Source: Paracoccus halophilus
GTDB taxonomy: Bacteria; Pseudomonadota; Alphaproteobacteria; Rhodobacterales; Rhodobacteraceae
Length of the DNA stretch: 64,000 nucleotides
Reading direction: 5' to 3'
Assembly: GCF_000763905.1 (NCBI RefSeq)
Contig: NZ_JRKN01000002.1
Coordinates: 62,001-126,000 of the forward strand
Positions within the stretch are counted from its first letter, which is position 1. The number at the start of each line of letters is the position of its first letter. Shown here one piece after another: positions 47,950 through 56,966 of this stretch. Below the pieces are notes generated by a model, which did no database searches, was not told the DNA's origin, and saw nothing but the letters and a program-made list of their open reading frames with translations. A program made the position numbers and the translations under genes.

Positions 47950-48666
47950 TCAGGCCCCTTCCGGCTCGACCCGCTGAACGCTTTCCCCCTTGGGACGCGG
48001 ATCGTCAGGCAATTCGCCGGTGGTCAGATAGATCACCTGCTCGGCGATGCTGGTGGCGTGATCGCCCATGCGCTCGATGTTCTTGGCGATGAAATGCAGA
48101 TGCATGCAGGCGGTGATGTTGCGCGGATCCTCCATCATGAAGGTCAGGAACTCGCGAAACAGCGCGTTATACATCTGGTCGACATCCAGATCGCGCTTGC
48201 GGACATCCTCGGCCAGGGCGGCGTCGCGCTGGATATAGCTGTCCAGCGCATCCTTCATCATCGTCTCGACGGCGGCGGACATGCGCCGCAGCGCCATGCC
48301 GGCACCGTCGATCGCCGGCAGTTCGGCCAGAACATAGCTGCGCTTCGCGATATTCTTGGCGTAATCGCCGACACGTTCGAGGCTGGACGAGATCTTGATC
48401 ACCGACAGCACCATCCGCAGGTCGGTCGCGCGCGGCGCCCGCAGCGCGATCAGGCGGGCGGCCTCTTCGTTGATCTGCTGTTCCAGCTCGTCGATGGCGC
48501 GGTCGCGGCGGCGGACATCGGCGGCCAGTTCCTCGTCGCGGGTCTCCAGCGCGGCGGCGGCGTCGTGGATCGCGGTTTCCACCATACCGCCCATCTTGAC
48601 GACCAGCGCCTGCGCCGTTTCAAGGTCGCGGTCGAAGGCGGACAGGATGTGGCGTTCGTTGTTCAT
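47950..48666 (-). CDS. phoU: Phosphate transport regulator PhoU
   Basis: 238 residues, all-helical, with two PhoU repeats. The metal-binding DRAIDELEQQINEE and ERVGDYAKNIAKR, and in the second repeat ERMGDHATSIAEQ, are family motifs. It links PstSCAB to PhoR signalling and represses the regulon when phosphate is plentiful. It lies between pstB and phoB. Confidence 0.96.
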   Translation of the reverse strand: MNNERHILSAFDRDLETAQALVVKMGGMVETAIHDAAAALETRDEELAADVRRRDRAIDELEQQINEEAARLIALRAPRATDLRMVLSVIKISSSLERVGDYAKNIAKRSYVLAELPAIDGAGMALRRMSAAVETMMKDALDSYIQRDAALAEDVRKRDLDVDQMYNALFREFLTFMMEDPRNITACMHLHFIAKNIERMGDHATSIAEQVIYLTTGELPDDPRPKGESVQRVEPEGA

Positions 48667-48683
48667 GACAGATCCTTTCCAGC

Positions 48684-49481
48684 TCAGCCGATGCGGCCGC
48701 TGATATAGCTTTCCGTGCGCGGATCGCGCGGATTGGTGAAGATATCATCCGTATCGCCATATTCCACCAGATAGCCCAGATGGAAGAAGGCCGTCTTCTG
48801 GCTGACGCGCGCCGCCTGCTGCATCGAGTGGGTCACGATGACCACCGAAAACTCGCTGCGCAGCTGGTCGATCAGCTCCTCGACCTGCCCGGTGGCGATG
48901 GGGTCGAGCGCCGAGCACGGCTCATCCATCAACAACACCTCAGGCTGGGTCGCCACCGCGCGGGCGATGCACAGGCGCTGTTGCTGGCCGCCCGAAAGCC
49001 CGGTGCCGGGTTCCTGCAGCCGGTCCTTGACCTCGTTCCACAGCGCGGCGCCGCGCAGCGATTTCTCGACGATCTCGTCCAGTTCGGCCTTGTTGCGCGC
49101 AAGCCCGTGGATGCGCGGACCGTAGGAGACGTTGTCATAGATCGATTTGGGGAACGGGTTCGGCTTCTGGAACACCATGCCGACGCGGGCGCGCAGCTGC
49201 ACCGGATCGACGCGCTTGTCATAGACATCTTCGCCGTCCAGCTTGATCGAGCCCTCGATGCGGGCGACGTCGATGGTGTCGTTCATGCGGTTGATGCAGC
49301 GCAGGAACGTGGACTTGCCGCAGCCCGAAGGGCCGATGAATGCCGTCACGGTCTTGTCCAGAATGTCGACATTGACATCCTTGATGGCTTGCTTGTCGCC
49401 ATAATAGACCTGCACGTCCTTGGCCGAGATCTTGGCGTCTGTCTGGTCCACGCTGCGCTCCAGAATTCTCATGTCGTTCAT
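48684..49481 (-). CDS. pstB: Phosphate ABC transporter ATPase PstB
   Basis: 265 residues. Walker [10 protein letters not shown], signature [14 protein letters not shown], Walker [13 protein letters not shown] and the [10 protein letters not shown] switch His identify an ABC ATPase of the PstB group. GGGAGGAGA precedes the start region. It energises PstA/PstC. Confidence 0.97.
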   Translation of the reverse strand: MNDMRILERSVDQTDAKISAKDVQVYYGDKQAIKDVNVDILDKTVTAFIGPSGCGKSTFLRCINRMNDTIDVARIEGSIKLDGEDVYDKRVDPVQLRARVGMVFQKPNPFPKSIYDNVSYGPRIHGLARNKAELDEIVEKSLRGAALWNEVKDRLQEPGTGLSGGQQQRLCIARAVATQPEVLLMDEPCSALDPIATGQVEELIDQLRSEFSVVIVTHSMQQAARVSQKTAFFHLGYLVEYGDTDDIFTNPRDPRTESYISGRIG

Positions 49482-49502
49482 TGTCGTGTCTCCTCCCTTC
49501 CG

Positions 49503-50855
49503 TTACCACCGGCGCTCGAACTTGCGGCGCAGATAGATGGCGAGAAGGTTCATGCACAAAAGGAATACCAGCAGGACGATGATCGCCCCGGAGGCGCGTT
49601 CGATAAAGGCGGGGTCGGCGCGCTGCGTCCAGTTATAGACCTGAACCGGCAGGGCCGAGGCGGGGTCGAACAGCCCTTCGGGCGGGGCCGAGGGAAAGTT
49701 CTTGACGAATGCCACCATACCGATCAGCAGCAGCGGCGCGGTTTCGCCCAAGGCCTGCGCCAGACCGATGATCGTGCCGGTCAGGATGCCGGGCAGCGCC
49801 AGCGGCAGGACATGGTGGAACACCGATTGCATCTTGGAAGCCCCGACCCCCAGGGCGGCGTCCCGGATCGAGGGCGGCACCGCCTTGAGCGACGCGCGGG
49901 TCGCGATGATGATCGTCGGCAGGGTCATCAGCGTCAGCACCAGACCGCCGACGATCGGCGCCGATTGCGGCAGGCCGGAAAAGTTGATGAAGACCGCCAG
50001 ACCCAGGATCCCGAAGACGATCGAGGGCACCGCCGCGAGGTTCGAGATATTGACCTCGATGATATCGGTCAGGCGGTTCTTGGTGGCGAACTCCTCGAGA
50101 TATATCGAGGCGGCGACACCGATCGGCACCGCCAGGAACAGCACCACCAGCATCATGTAGAGCGAACCGAGAATGGCGATGCCGACACCCGCGGCCTCGG
50201 GGCGCTGGTCCGAGGCGTCGGGATTGCTCAGGAATGCCCAGTTCCAGCGGGTGGCCAGCAGGCCCGCATCTTTCAGCGCATCGGCAAGCTGCAGCTGCTG
50301 CGGCGAGGTATTGCCGTCCAGCGCCGCGCTGGCCATCGAGACGCGCCCCTTGTAATAGCCGTCCACGCGGCCGTTCACCAGCACGCGGGATTCGACGGTC
50401 TGCCCGATCAGCTCGGGATTGGCGAGCACGCGGTTGCGCAGCTGCGCCGCCGCCTCTTTCGAGATCAGGTCGTTCACATCCTTCTCGGTCAGATCGGCGA
50501 CCTGGATGCCGCTTTCGGCGATGACCCCCTCGACGGCGCCGTTCAGCATGTTGCCATAGGTCAGCGTCAGGATCTTTTTCAGATCCTCGGGATCGCGGTT
50601 GCCGCTCGGGTCCAGTTGCTGCGCGTCCAGCGTGACGGGAATGGTCAGGTAGGTCTGCCGGAACGCGCCGATGCCGTCGGTGATGATGGTGAACAGCAGG
50701 ATCAGCAGCATGATCACCGCGATCACGATGGCGCCCAGGCCATAGGCGCGGAAACGCGCCTCGGAGGCATTGCGCTTGCGGGTCCGCGCATCGGGGACCA
50801 GCAGGGAATCCTTTGCCTGGGGCGAGGCGCCGGCGGGAATGGTTGCGTCGGTCAT
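49503..50855 (-). CDS. pstA: Phosphate ABC transporter permease PstA
   Basis: 450 residues, longer than the E. coli protein. One N-terminal membrane segment (about 40-60) is followed by a periplasmic insert of some 150 residues (DUF3333-like) typical of alphaproteobacteria. The five-segment permease core follows, with the EAA-like loop AALGVGASKMQSVFHHVLP. Start overlaps the pstC stop (ATGA). Confidence 0.95.
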   Translation of the reverse strand: MTDATIPAGASPQAKDSLLVPDARTRKRNASEARFRAYGLGAIVIAVIMLLILLFTIITDGIGAFRQTYLTIPVTLDAQQLDPSGNRDPEDLKKILTLTYGNMLNGAVEGVIAESGIQVADLTEKDVNDLISKEAAAQLRNRVLANPELIGQTVESRVLVNGRVDGYYKGRVSMASAALDGNTSPQQLQLADALKDAGLLATRWNWAFLSNPDASDQRPEAAGVGIAILGSLYMMLVVLFLAVPIGVAASIYLEEFATKNRLTDIIEVNISNLAAVPSIVFGILGLAVFINFSGLPQSAPIVGGLVLTLMTLPTIIIATRASLKAVPPSIRDAALGVGASKMQSVFHHVLPLALPGILTGTIIGLAQALGETAPLLLIGMVAFVKNFPSAPPEGLFDPASALPVQVYNWTQRADPAFIERASGAIIVLLVFLLCMNLLAIYLRRKFERRW

Positions 50856-52042
50856 TCGTACTGCTCCCGGTACTTGCGCACGACATAAAGGGCGACGATG
50901 TTGAGCCCCAGCGTGATGACGAAAAGCGTCAGGCCAAGGGCAAAGGCCACCAGGGTTTCGGGCGCGGCGAAATCGGTGTCGCCGGTCAGCTGGCTGACGA
51001 TCTTGACGGTGATGGTTGTCATCGCCTCAAAGGGGTTCACCCCGATCCTGGCGGCGGCGCCGGCGCCCATGACCACGATCATGGTTTCGCCGATGGCGCG
51101 CGAGGCGGCCAGCAGGATGGCGCCGACGATCCCCGGCAGCGCGGCCGGCAGAACCACCTTGCGGATGGTTTCCGAATGCGTCGAGCCCAGCCCCAGGGCG
51201 CCGTCGCGCAGGCTTTGCGGCACGGCGTTGATGATGTCGTCGGAAAGCGAGCTGACAAAGGGGATCAGCATGATGCCCATGACCAGACCCGCCGTCATCA
51301 CCGAGGAACCCGAACTGCCCAGCCCCAGCGGCTGGGCGAAATAGTCGCGCAGCATCGGCCCGACGGTGATCAGGGCGAAAAGACCGTAGACGATGGTCGG
51401 GATGCCGGCCAGCACCTCGATCATCGGCTTGGCGAAGCTGCGCAGCCGCGGCGAGGCGTATTCCGACATGTAGATCGCGGCGAACAGGCCGATCGGCACG
51501 GAAACCACCAGCGCGATCAGCGAAATGTAGAGCGTGCCCCACAACAGCGGCAGCATGCCCAGTTGCGAACCGCCGCCGAAGCGCGGCGACCAGGTCGTGC
51601 CAAAGAAGAATTCGGTCCAGGAATACTGGCTGAAGAAATTGCCGGTCTCGAACAGCATCGACAGCACGATCCCGGCGGTGGTCAGGATGGCGATGCTGGA
51701 ACACAGGATCAGCAGGGCCTTGACGATGCTTTCCACGGCATTGCGGGCGCGAAACGCGGGCGAGGTGCGCGACAGCGCAAAGGCGATGCCGCCCAGGGCC
51801 AGCGCAAGCGCCACGACCGAAATCAGCGTCGGGCTGGTGCCCGGCCAGAAAAAGCGCCAGATGGCGGTCACGAACAGCGCCGGCACCGCCGCCAGCAGCG
51901 CCGCGTTCCAGCCGTAATAGCCGGGTCGGGAATGCAGCCGGCGGGTATCGCCATCGGCCAGTGCGACGGCGCGCCCACGGGTAACGAAAAAGCCCGCCAC
52001 AGCGAGGGCGAGGACGATCAACATGGTCCAGGAGACAGGCAT
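50852..52042 (-). CDS. pstC: Phosphate ABC transporter permease PstC
   Basis: 396 residues. Two or more N-terminal membrane segments precede the core; the EAA loop reads GALGLGSTHSETIRKVVLP. VMGIMLIPFVSSLSDDI and SRAIGETMIVVMGAG are PstC motifs. It forms the channel with PstA. A hairpin separates it from pstS. Confidence 0.95.
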   Translation of the reverse strand: MPVSWTMLIVLALAVAGFFVTRGRAVALADGDTRRLHSRPGYYGWNAALLAAVPALFVTAIWRFFWPGTSPTLISVVALALALGGIAFALSRTSPAFRARNAVESIVKALLILCSSIAILTTAGIVLSMLFETGNFFSQYSWTEFFFGTTWSPRFGGGSQLGMLPLLWGTLYISLIALVVSVPIGLFAAIYMSEYASPRLRSFAKPMIEVLAGIPTIVYGLFALITVGPMLRDYFAQPLGLGSSGSSVMTAGLVMGIMLIPFVSSLSDDIINAVPQSLRDGALGLGSTHSETIRKVVLPAALPGIVGAILLAASRAIGETMIVVMGAGAAARIGVNPFEAMTTITVKIVSQLTGDTDFAAPETLVAFALGLTLFVITLGLNIVALYVVRKYREQYE

Positions 52043-52071
52043 ACGGGCCCTCTATAACGGATAAGCGGAAA

Positions 52072-52098
52072 GGGTGCGGGAGAGGCTCCCCCGCACCC
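52072..52098 (-). terminator. Attenuator-like hairpin between pstS and pstC
   Basis: GGGTGCGGG (52072-52080) pairs with CCCGCACCC (52090-52098) around nine bases in the 62-base gap after pstS. No T-run, so partial termination or mRNA stabilisation of pstS is more likely than full stop. Confidence 0.55.
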
Positions 52099-52104
52099 GT
52101 CGGC

Positions 52105-53136
52105 TCACTTGGCCATCGTGGCTTCGTCGGCGACCGCCTGCTGCGTGGCCGCCAGTTCCGGATCCGCGACCAGACCGTATTCGGCCAGCGGACCGCCGGC
52201 GCCGGCCATCGCGTCCGACACGAAGAACTCGACATATTCCTTCAGGCCGGGGATCGTGCCGATATGCTGCTTCTTGACATAGAAGAACAGCGGCCGCGAA
52301 ACCGGATATTCGCCCGAGGAGATGGTCTCGGTCGAGGGGGTGACGCCGCCGATGGTCGCGACCTTCAGCTTGTCGGTGTTGTTTTCATAGAAGGACAGGC
52401 CGAACACGCCGATACCGTTCGGGGACGACTGGATGCGGGCCAGGGTCTCGGTATAGTCGCCGTCGATATCGACCGACTTGCCGTCGGTGCGCAGCGCCAT
52501 GCAGGCGGCCTCGGCGGCGTCCTCGTCAGCCTTCTCGGCGGCGAAGACCTCGGCGGCGCCGGTTTCCTCGCAGCCGGCGGCGATGACTTTTTCCTCGAAC
52601 ACTTCGCGGGTGCCGTGCTTGGTGCCGGGGACGAAGGCCAGGATTTCCTGATCCGGCAGCTCGGCGCGGATCTCGTTCCACTTGGTATAGGGGTTCGCGA
52701 CCACCTTGCCGTCCTGGACCACTTCGGCGGCCAGGGCGTTGAACCAGTCGGCGGCGGTGAACACGAAGTCGTTGCCGTTGATGTCGCTGGCAAAGACGAT
52801 GCCGTCATAGCCGATGCGGACTTCCATGATGTCGGTCACGCCGGCGGCGGCGCAGGCTTCCACTTCGCCCTCGCGAATCGCGCGCGACGCGTTGGCGATG
52901 TCGATGGTGTTTTCCCCGACACCCTCGCAGAACTTCTTGAGACCGGCCGAGGAGCCGCCCGATTCGACCACCGGGGTCGGAAAATCGGTATTTTCGCCAA
53001 AGGCTTCGGCAACGATCGTGGCATAGGGCAGCACGGTGGAGGAGCCGGCGACCTGGATCTGTTCGCGGGCGCCGGCGACCGTCGCGGTGGCGGCGATCAC
53101 GGCAAGTGCCGAGACGGTGAATTTTGCGGATTTCAT
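52105..53136 (-). CDS. pstS: Phosphate-binding protein PstS
   Basis: 343 residues; the ATG at 53136 has AGGAG 7 nt upstream. Signal peptide about residues 1-23 (TATVAGA). The phosphate site is shown by VAGSSTVLPY, ESGGSSAGLKKFCEG and VPGTKHGTREVFEE. It captures phosphate in the periplasm for PstCAB. It is the first gene of the operon, behind a candidate Pho box. Confidence 0.95.
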   Translation of the reverse strand: MKSAKFTVSALAVIAATATVAGAREQIQVAGSSTVLPYATIVAEAFGENTDFPTPVVESGGSSAGLKKFCEGVGENTIDIANASRAIREGEVEACAAAGVTDIMEVRIGYDGIVFASDINGNDFVFTAADWFNALAAEVVQDGKVVANPYTKWNEIRAELPDQEILAFVPGTKHGTREVFEEKVIAAGCEETGAAEVFAAEKADEDAAEAACMALRTDGKSVDIDGDYTETLARIQSSPNGIGVFGLSFYENNTDKLKVATIGGVTPSTETISSGEYPVSRPLFFYVKKQHIGTIPGLKEYVEFFVSDAMAGAGGPLAEYGLVADPELAATQQAVADEATMAK

Positions 53137-53195
53137 AGGATGACTCCTGGCATTTTTCATCTGACCGGATTCGGTCCTTGTGTTCTCTAGAACCG

Positions 53196-53228
53196 CAATG
53201 CGACGGTTATGCGAAGAGAATGTAACAG
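53196..53228 (-). promoter_or_regulatory. Candidate Pho box upstream of pstS
   Basis: Minus-strand reading gives three consecutive 11-mers: CTGTTACATTC, TCTTCGCATAA and CCGTCGCATTG. This is the 7+4 spacing of PhoB half-sites with a recurrent CAT/ATT-type A/T spacer. It lies 60-92 nt upstream of the pstS start. The match to the enteric consensus is partial. Confidence 0.55.
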
Positions 53229-53286
53229 ATTCACGACAATCCATCGCGTCAGGACATTGTCGCCCGGCCCGGACGCGATCGGCGGA

Positions 53287-54387
53287 TCAGCCGATCACCC
53301 CGCGCCGGCCGCCGGTCTGGGCGCGGTCCAGCAGCAGGTGATCCAGGATCACGCAGGCGGCCATGGCCTCGGCGATCGGCACGGCGCGGATGCCGACGCA
53401 GGGATCGTGGCGGCCCTTGGTGACCAGCTCGATCTCCTCGCCCCGCTGGTTGATGGTGCGGCGCGGCGTCAGGATCGAGCTGGTCGGCTTGACCGCGAAT
53501 CGCAGCACGATGTCCTGCCCGGTCGAGATGCCGCCCAGAATCCCGCCGGCATGGTTCGACAGAAAGCGCGGCCCGTCATTGCCCATGCGGATCTCGTCGG
53601 CATTGTCGGTGCCGGTCAGCGCGGCGGCCGCCATGCCCTCGCCGATCTCGACCCCCTTGACCGCGTTGATCGACATCATCGCGGCGGCCAGATCGGTGTC
53701 CAGCTTGGCATAGACCGGCGCGCCAAGGCCGGGCGGACAGCCCCGGATCAGCAGCTCGATGGCGGCGCCGACGCTGTTCTGCGCCTTGCGGATGGCGTTC
53801 AGGTAATCCTCCCATGCCGGAACGGCGCCGGCATCGGGCAGGAAGAACGGGTTGTTGGCGATCTCGGCCGCATCGAAATTCGCGCGATCCAGATGCATTT
53901 CGCCCATCTGGACCATGTAGCCGGTGATCGTCAGTTCCGGGACCAGTTCGCGCAGCACTGCCTGCGCCACCCCGCCCGCCGCGACCCGCGCCGCCGTTTC
54001 CCGCGCGCTGGAGCGGCCGCCGCCGCGATAGTCGCGGATGCCGTATTTCAGGTGATAGGCGATATCGGCATGGCCGGGGCGAAAGGCCTGCGCGATCTCG
54101 CCGTAATCCTTGCTGCGCTGGTCGGTATTCTCGATCACCAGCTGGATCGGCGTGCCGGTCGTGCGCCCCTCGAAGGTGCCCGACAGGATGCGCACCTGAT
54201 CGGGCTCTTGCCGCTGGGTGGTGAATTTCGACGTGCCCGGCCGGCGGCGGTCCAGGAATTTCTGGATATAGGCCGCATCAAGCGGGATGCCCGGCGGACA
54301 GCCGTCCACGGTGGCGCCAAGCGCCGGGCCGTGGCTTTCGCCCCAGGTGGTGAAGGTAAATACGCGCCCGAATGTGTTGAGGTTCAT
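53287..54387 (-). CDS. aroC: Chorismate synthase
   Basis: 366 residues from [22 protein letters not shown] at 54387; key parts are [24 protein letters not shown] and [11 protein letters not shown], all FMN/EPSP-binding signatures. It makes chorismate from EPSP, the last shikimate step. The ribosome site is G-rich (GGGCGGG). It stands alone, divergent from the RTX gene. Confidence 0.97.
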   Translation of the reverse strand: MNLNTFGRVFTFTTWGESHGPALGATVDGCPPGIPLDAAYIQKFLDRRRPGTSKFTTQRQEPDQVRILSGTFEGRTTGTPIQLVIENTDQRSKDYGEIAQAFRPGHADIAYHLKYGIRDYRGGGRSSARETAARVAAGGVAQAVLRELVPELTITGYMVQMGEMHLDRANFDAAEIANNPFFLPDAGAVPAWEDYLNAIRKAQNSVGAAIELLIRGCPPGLGAPVYAKLDTDLAAAMMSINAVKGVEIGEGMAAAALTGTDNADEIRMGNDGPRFLSNHAGGILGGISTGQDIVLRFAVKPTSSILTPRRTINQRGEEIELVTKGRHDPCVGIRAVPIAEAMAACVILDHLLLDRAQTGGRRGVIG

Positions 54388-54628
54388 GTTTCCCGCCCTT
54401 TCCCCCCTGCGATAGCCCCGTGGCGCGCGCAGGGCAATCCCGCCCGGCCGGTTGAGCCGCCCTGTATCGCGGCGCGGCCGCAATGGTGTCATACTGAAGC
54501 GAGTCGAAACGATTTCGCAAGCGCGATCAAATCGTTGCCCTGCGTTCACGCTCGTTTCACGGGGCCGATTCTATAGTTAACGTGCAGGGCAATGAAGACA
54601 GAAGCAAACGCAGCAACAGGAGGAAGAT

Positions 54629-56560
54629 ATGGCGCATATAGATGGTGACAGCGGCGACAACTTGATAACCGGCACGAATGTGGCCGACACAATTCACGGC
54701 CTGGGTGGCAACGACACCCTTTACGGTCTTGAAGGCAATGACCTTATGACCGGCAGCCTCGGCAACGACTATGTCTATGGCGGGATTGGCCTTGATACGC
54801 TTTATGGTGACGCGGGCGACGACCGTCTCTATGGCGGGGAGGAGGCTGATACGCTTTATGGCGCCGCAGGCAACGACTATCTGAGCGGCGGAACGGGCAA
54901 CGATTACATCATCGGCGGAGGCGGAACCGATAGGATCACTGGCGGCGACGGAAACGACACGATCTATGCCAGCAGTTCGGGCTATTCTTATGGCAATGGT
55001 GGCGACGACTCTATGTTTGTCAGTGCGATCGGCGGCAACGACACGATGGACGGCGGCGCCGGGATCGACTGGCTCACTCTGGCGGAATATAACGGTGCCT
55101 ATTCCGTGGACCTCGCCAGCGGCTTCACCCATCTCGCGGGAGAAAGGTTCTACAACTTCGAGTATATTGTTGCCGGAGTGTATAACGACACCCTGCGCGG
55201 AACCGATGGTGACAACAGGATCTACGGCAACGCGGGCAACGACTATATCGACGGAAGGGGCGGCAACGATATCATCGCCGCCGGCACTGGAAATGACACC
55301 ATCCGGGGCACCGGCCGGGATACGGTAGCCGGCGAGGAAGGCAACGATATCATCGTGGCCGGTATCGGCGGTCGGTATTACGGCGATGAAGGTAATGACA
55401 CCATCCATGCAGGGCTTGGCGCCGTTGAAACGCTGGATGGCGGGATAGGCGACGACTGGCTGTATACGAGTTCCTTCAGCGGAAACTACAGCGTCAACCT
55501 GACCAGCGGCGGCACCAACTTTACGGGTGAACGCTTCGAGAATTTCGAGCATCTGTATTCGGGCGGCGGCGACGATCTGCTTGTCGGAACCTCGGGGGTC
55601 AACCGCATCTATGGCAATCAGGGCGATGACGATATCCACGGCCTGACCGGTAATGACTCGCTTTACGGCGGCTTGGGCAATGACTCGCTGCGCAGCGGCG
55701 GCGGCAACGACTACATGAGCGGCGGCGACGGGAACGACACGCTCGAGGCGGTCGCCGGTGCCGATACGGTCTTTGGCGGCGCGGGCAATGATCGCATCGT
55801 GTCCAGCGGCGCCGGCCAGTATTACGGCGATGACGGCAATGACGTGATGTTCCCCGTGCTGGGCAGAAACGAGACGCTGGACGGCGGCGCCGGCGCCGAC
55901 TGGCTGGACGCACGCACCTACAAGAACGACTACATCATTTCGCTTGGCTCGGGGAATACCAATATCGCCGGCGAAAGTTTCGTCAACTTCGAGAATGTCC
56001 TGACCTCGAACGGGAATGATCAGGTCTATGGCACCGCAGACGCGAACCGCATCGTGACCGGTGGCGGCAATGACGTCGCCTTTGGCTATAGCGGCAATGA
56101 CAGGCTGCAGGGGATGGCCGGCAACGACCTGCTGAATGGCGGGGCCGGCAGCGACGTCATCTTCGGTAATGACGGCAACGACCGGCTGCGCGGCGATGCC
56201 GGCGGCGATCTGCTGACCGGCGGCGCCGGCAGGGACATGTTCCAGTTCCGTGCGCTGGACGAATCCGCGCCGGGCGTGGGCACCGACATGATCCGCGACT
56301 TCGAGGGCGCGGGCGCCGCCCTGGGCGACCGCATCCATCTGGCGCGCATCGACGCCAACGATCTTGTGGGCGGCAACCAGGCCTTTGTCTTCAATGGCAC
56401 CACCGCCGGCGGCGCAGGCACGCTGTGGCTGGGCACCAGCGGTTCAAGAAGCGTGGTCTATGTCAATACCGACAATGACGCGCAGGCCGAAATGCTCATC
56501 CGGCTTCAGGATGGCGCGGTCACGGCAGACCAATATGTCGCGGAGGATTTTATTTTGTAG
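54629..56560 (+). CDS. RTX calcium-binding repeat protein, modular
   Basis: 643 residues; AGGAGG lies 5 nt before the ATG. Many GGxGxDxhx nonapeptides (GGNDTLYGLEGNDLM and so on) form calcium-binding beta-rolls. Three longer modules begin with (L/M)DGGxGxDWL at residues 140, 269 and 417, each with SL.SG.TN.AGE.F.NFE and a YYGD/YSYG lead. The C-terminus (about 525-643, LLTGGAGRDMFQFRALDES) resembles the serralysin/peptidase M10 C-terminal domain used for type I secretion. No signal peptide and no catalytic domain. Probably a secreted or surface protein; no ABC exporter is nearby. Confidence 0.88.
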   Translation: MAHIDGDSGDNLITGTNVADTIHGLGGNDTLYGLEGNDLMTGSLGNDYVYGGIGLDTLYGDAGDDRLYGGEEADTLYGAAGNDYLSGGTGNDYIIGGGGTDRITGGDGNDTIYASSSGYSYGNGGDDSMFVSAIGGNDTMDGGAGIDWLTLAEYNGAYSVDLASGFTHLAGERFYNFEYIVAGVYNDTLRGTDGDNRIYGNAGNDYIDGRGGNDIIAAGTGNDTIRGTGRDTVAGEEGNDIIVAGIGGRYYGDEGNDTIHAGLGAVETLDGGIGDDWLYTSSFSGNYSVNLTSGGTNFTGERFENFEHLYSGGGDDLLVGTSGVNRIYGNQGDDDIHGLTGNDSLYGGLGNDSLRSGGGNDYMSGGDGNDTLEAVAGADTVFGGAGNDRIVSSGAGQYYGDDGNDVMFPVLGRNETLDGGAGADWLDARTYKNDYIISLGSGNTNIAGESFVNFENVLTSNGNDQVYGTADANRIVTGGGNDVAFGYSGNDRLQGMAGNDLLNGGAGSDVIFGNDGNDRLRGDAGGDLLTGGAGRDMFQFRALDESAPGVGTDMIRDFEGAGAALGDRIHLARIDANDLVGGNQAFVFNGTTAGGAGTLWLGTSGSRSVVYVNTDNDAQAEMLIRLQDGAVTADQYVAEDFIL

Positions 56561-56604
56561 CTCTTTTCCGACTGCGCAAGGTATTGGCGCAACCCGCGAC
56601 ACGG

Positions 56605-56640
56605 GAAGGCACGGTTCGCACAGGATCGTGCCTTCTTGTT
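56605..56640 (+). terminator. Terminator of RTX gene
   Basis: GAAGGCACG (56605-56613) pairs with CGTGCCTTC (56627-56635), followed by TTGTT. It lies 45 bases after the RTX stop. Confidence 0.7.
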
Positions 56641-56699
56641 GCTCGGGGCGTTGTCGGGCCGTGCTTGCCGGATGACGCTCGTGCCGGACGCACGACCTG

Positions 56700-56954
56700 T
56701 GGCGGGTAGTGATCGCGGTGTGGCAGCCGCAAAGGCAATGTGCAACGCAGGATGCTGGTTCCTGTTCTTGCCACCCCACAGCCCCGACCTGAATCCGGTA
56801 GAAATGGCCTTCTCAAAACTGAGAGCCCGCCTGCGCCGTATCGGCGCGCGTACCGTCACGGGCTTCTTCGCTGCAATCGCCAAAATCTGCGATCTGTACG
56901 CCCCCGGGTGAGTGCTGGAACCACTTCAAAGCCGCTCGACATGTCTCAGCTTGA
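56700..56954 (+). pseudogene. IS630-family transposase remnant, truncated and frameshifted
   Basis: Only the C-terminal part is left. It starts near GSDRGVAAAKAMCNAGCWF and contains LPPHSPDLNPVEMAFSKLRARL, quoted in part, with the last catalytic Glu of the IS630 DDE triad. A stop at 56909 interrupts GCCCCCGGGTGA; a +1 shift at 56910 continues ECWNHFKAA and ends at 56952-56954, as expected for the family. The N-terminal half with the two Asp residues is missing. No terminal inverted repeats were found. It marks past insertion activity next to the RTX gene. Confidence 0.75.
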
Positions 56955-56966
56955 AAGTCGGCAACT

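Noticed and set aside
54557-56338. Open frame antisense to the RTX gene with many VVA/IVA repeats
   Set aside because: Regular pattern is the complement of the Gly-Asp nonapeptide codons, not a real repeat protein.
54629-56560. Repetitive DNA resembling a CRISPR array
   Set aside because: Repeats are short, degenerate and in frame (RTX codons); no constant repeats with unique spacers.
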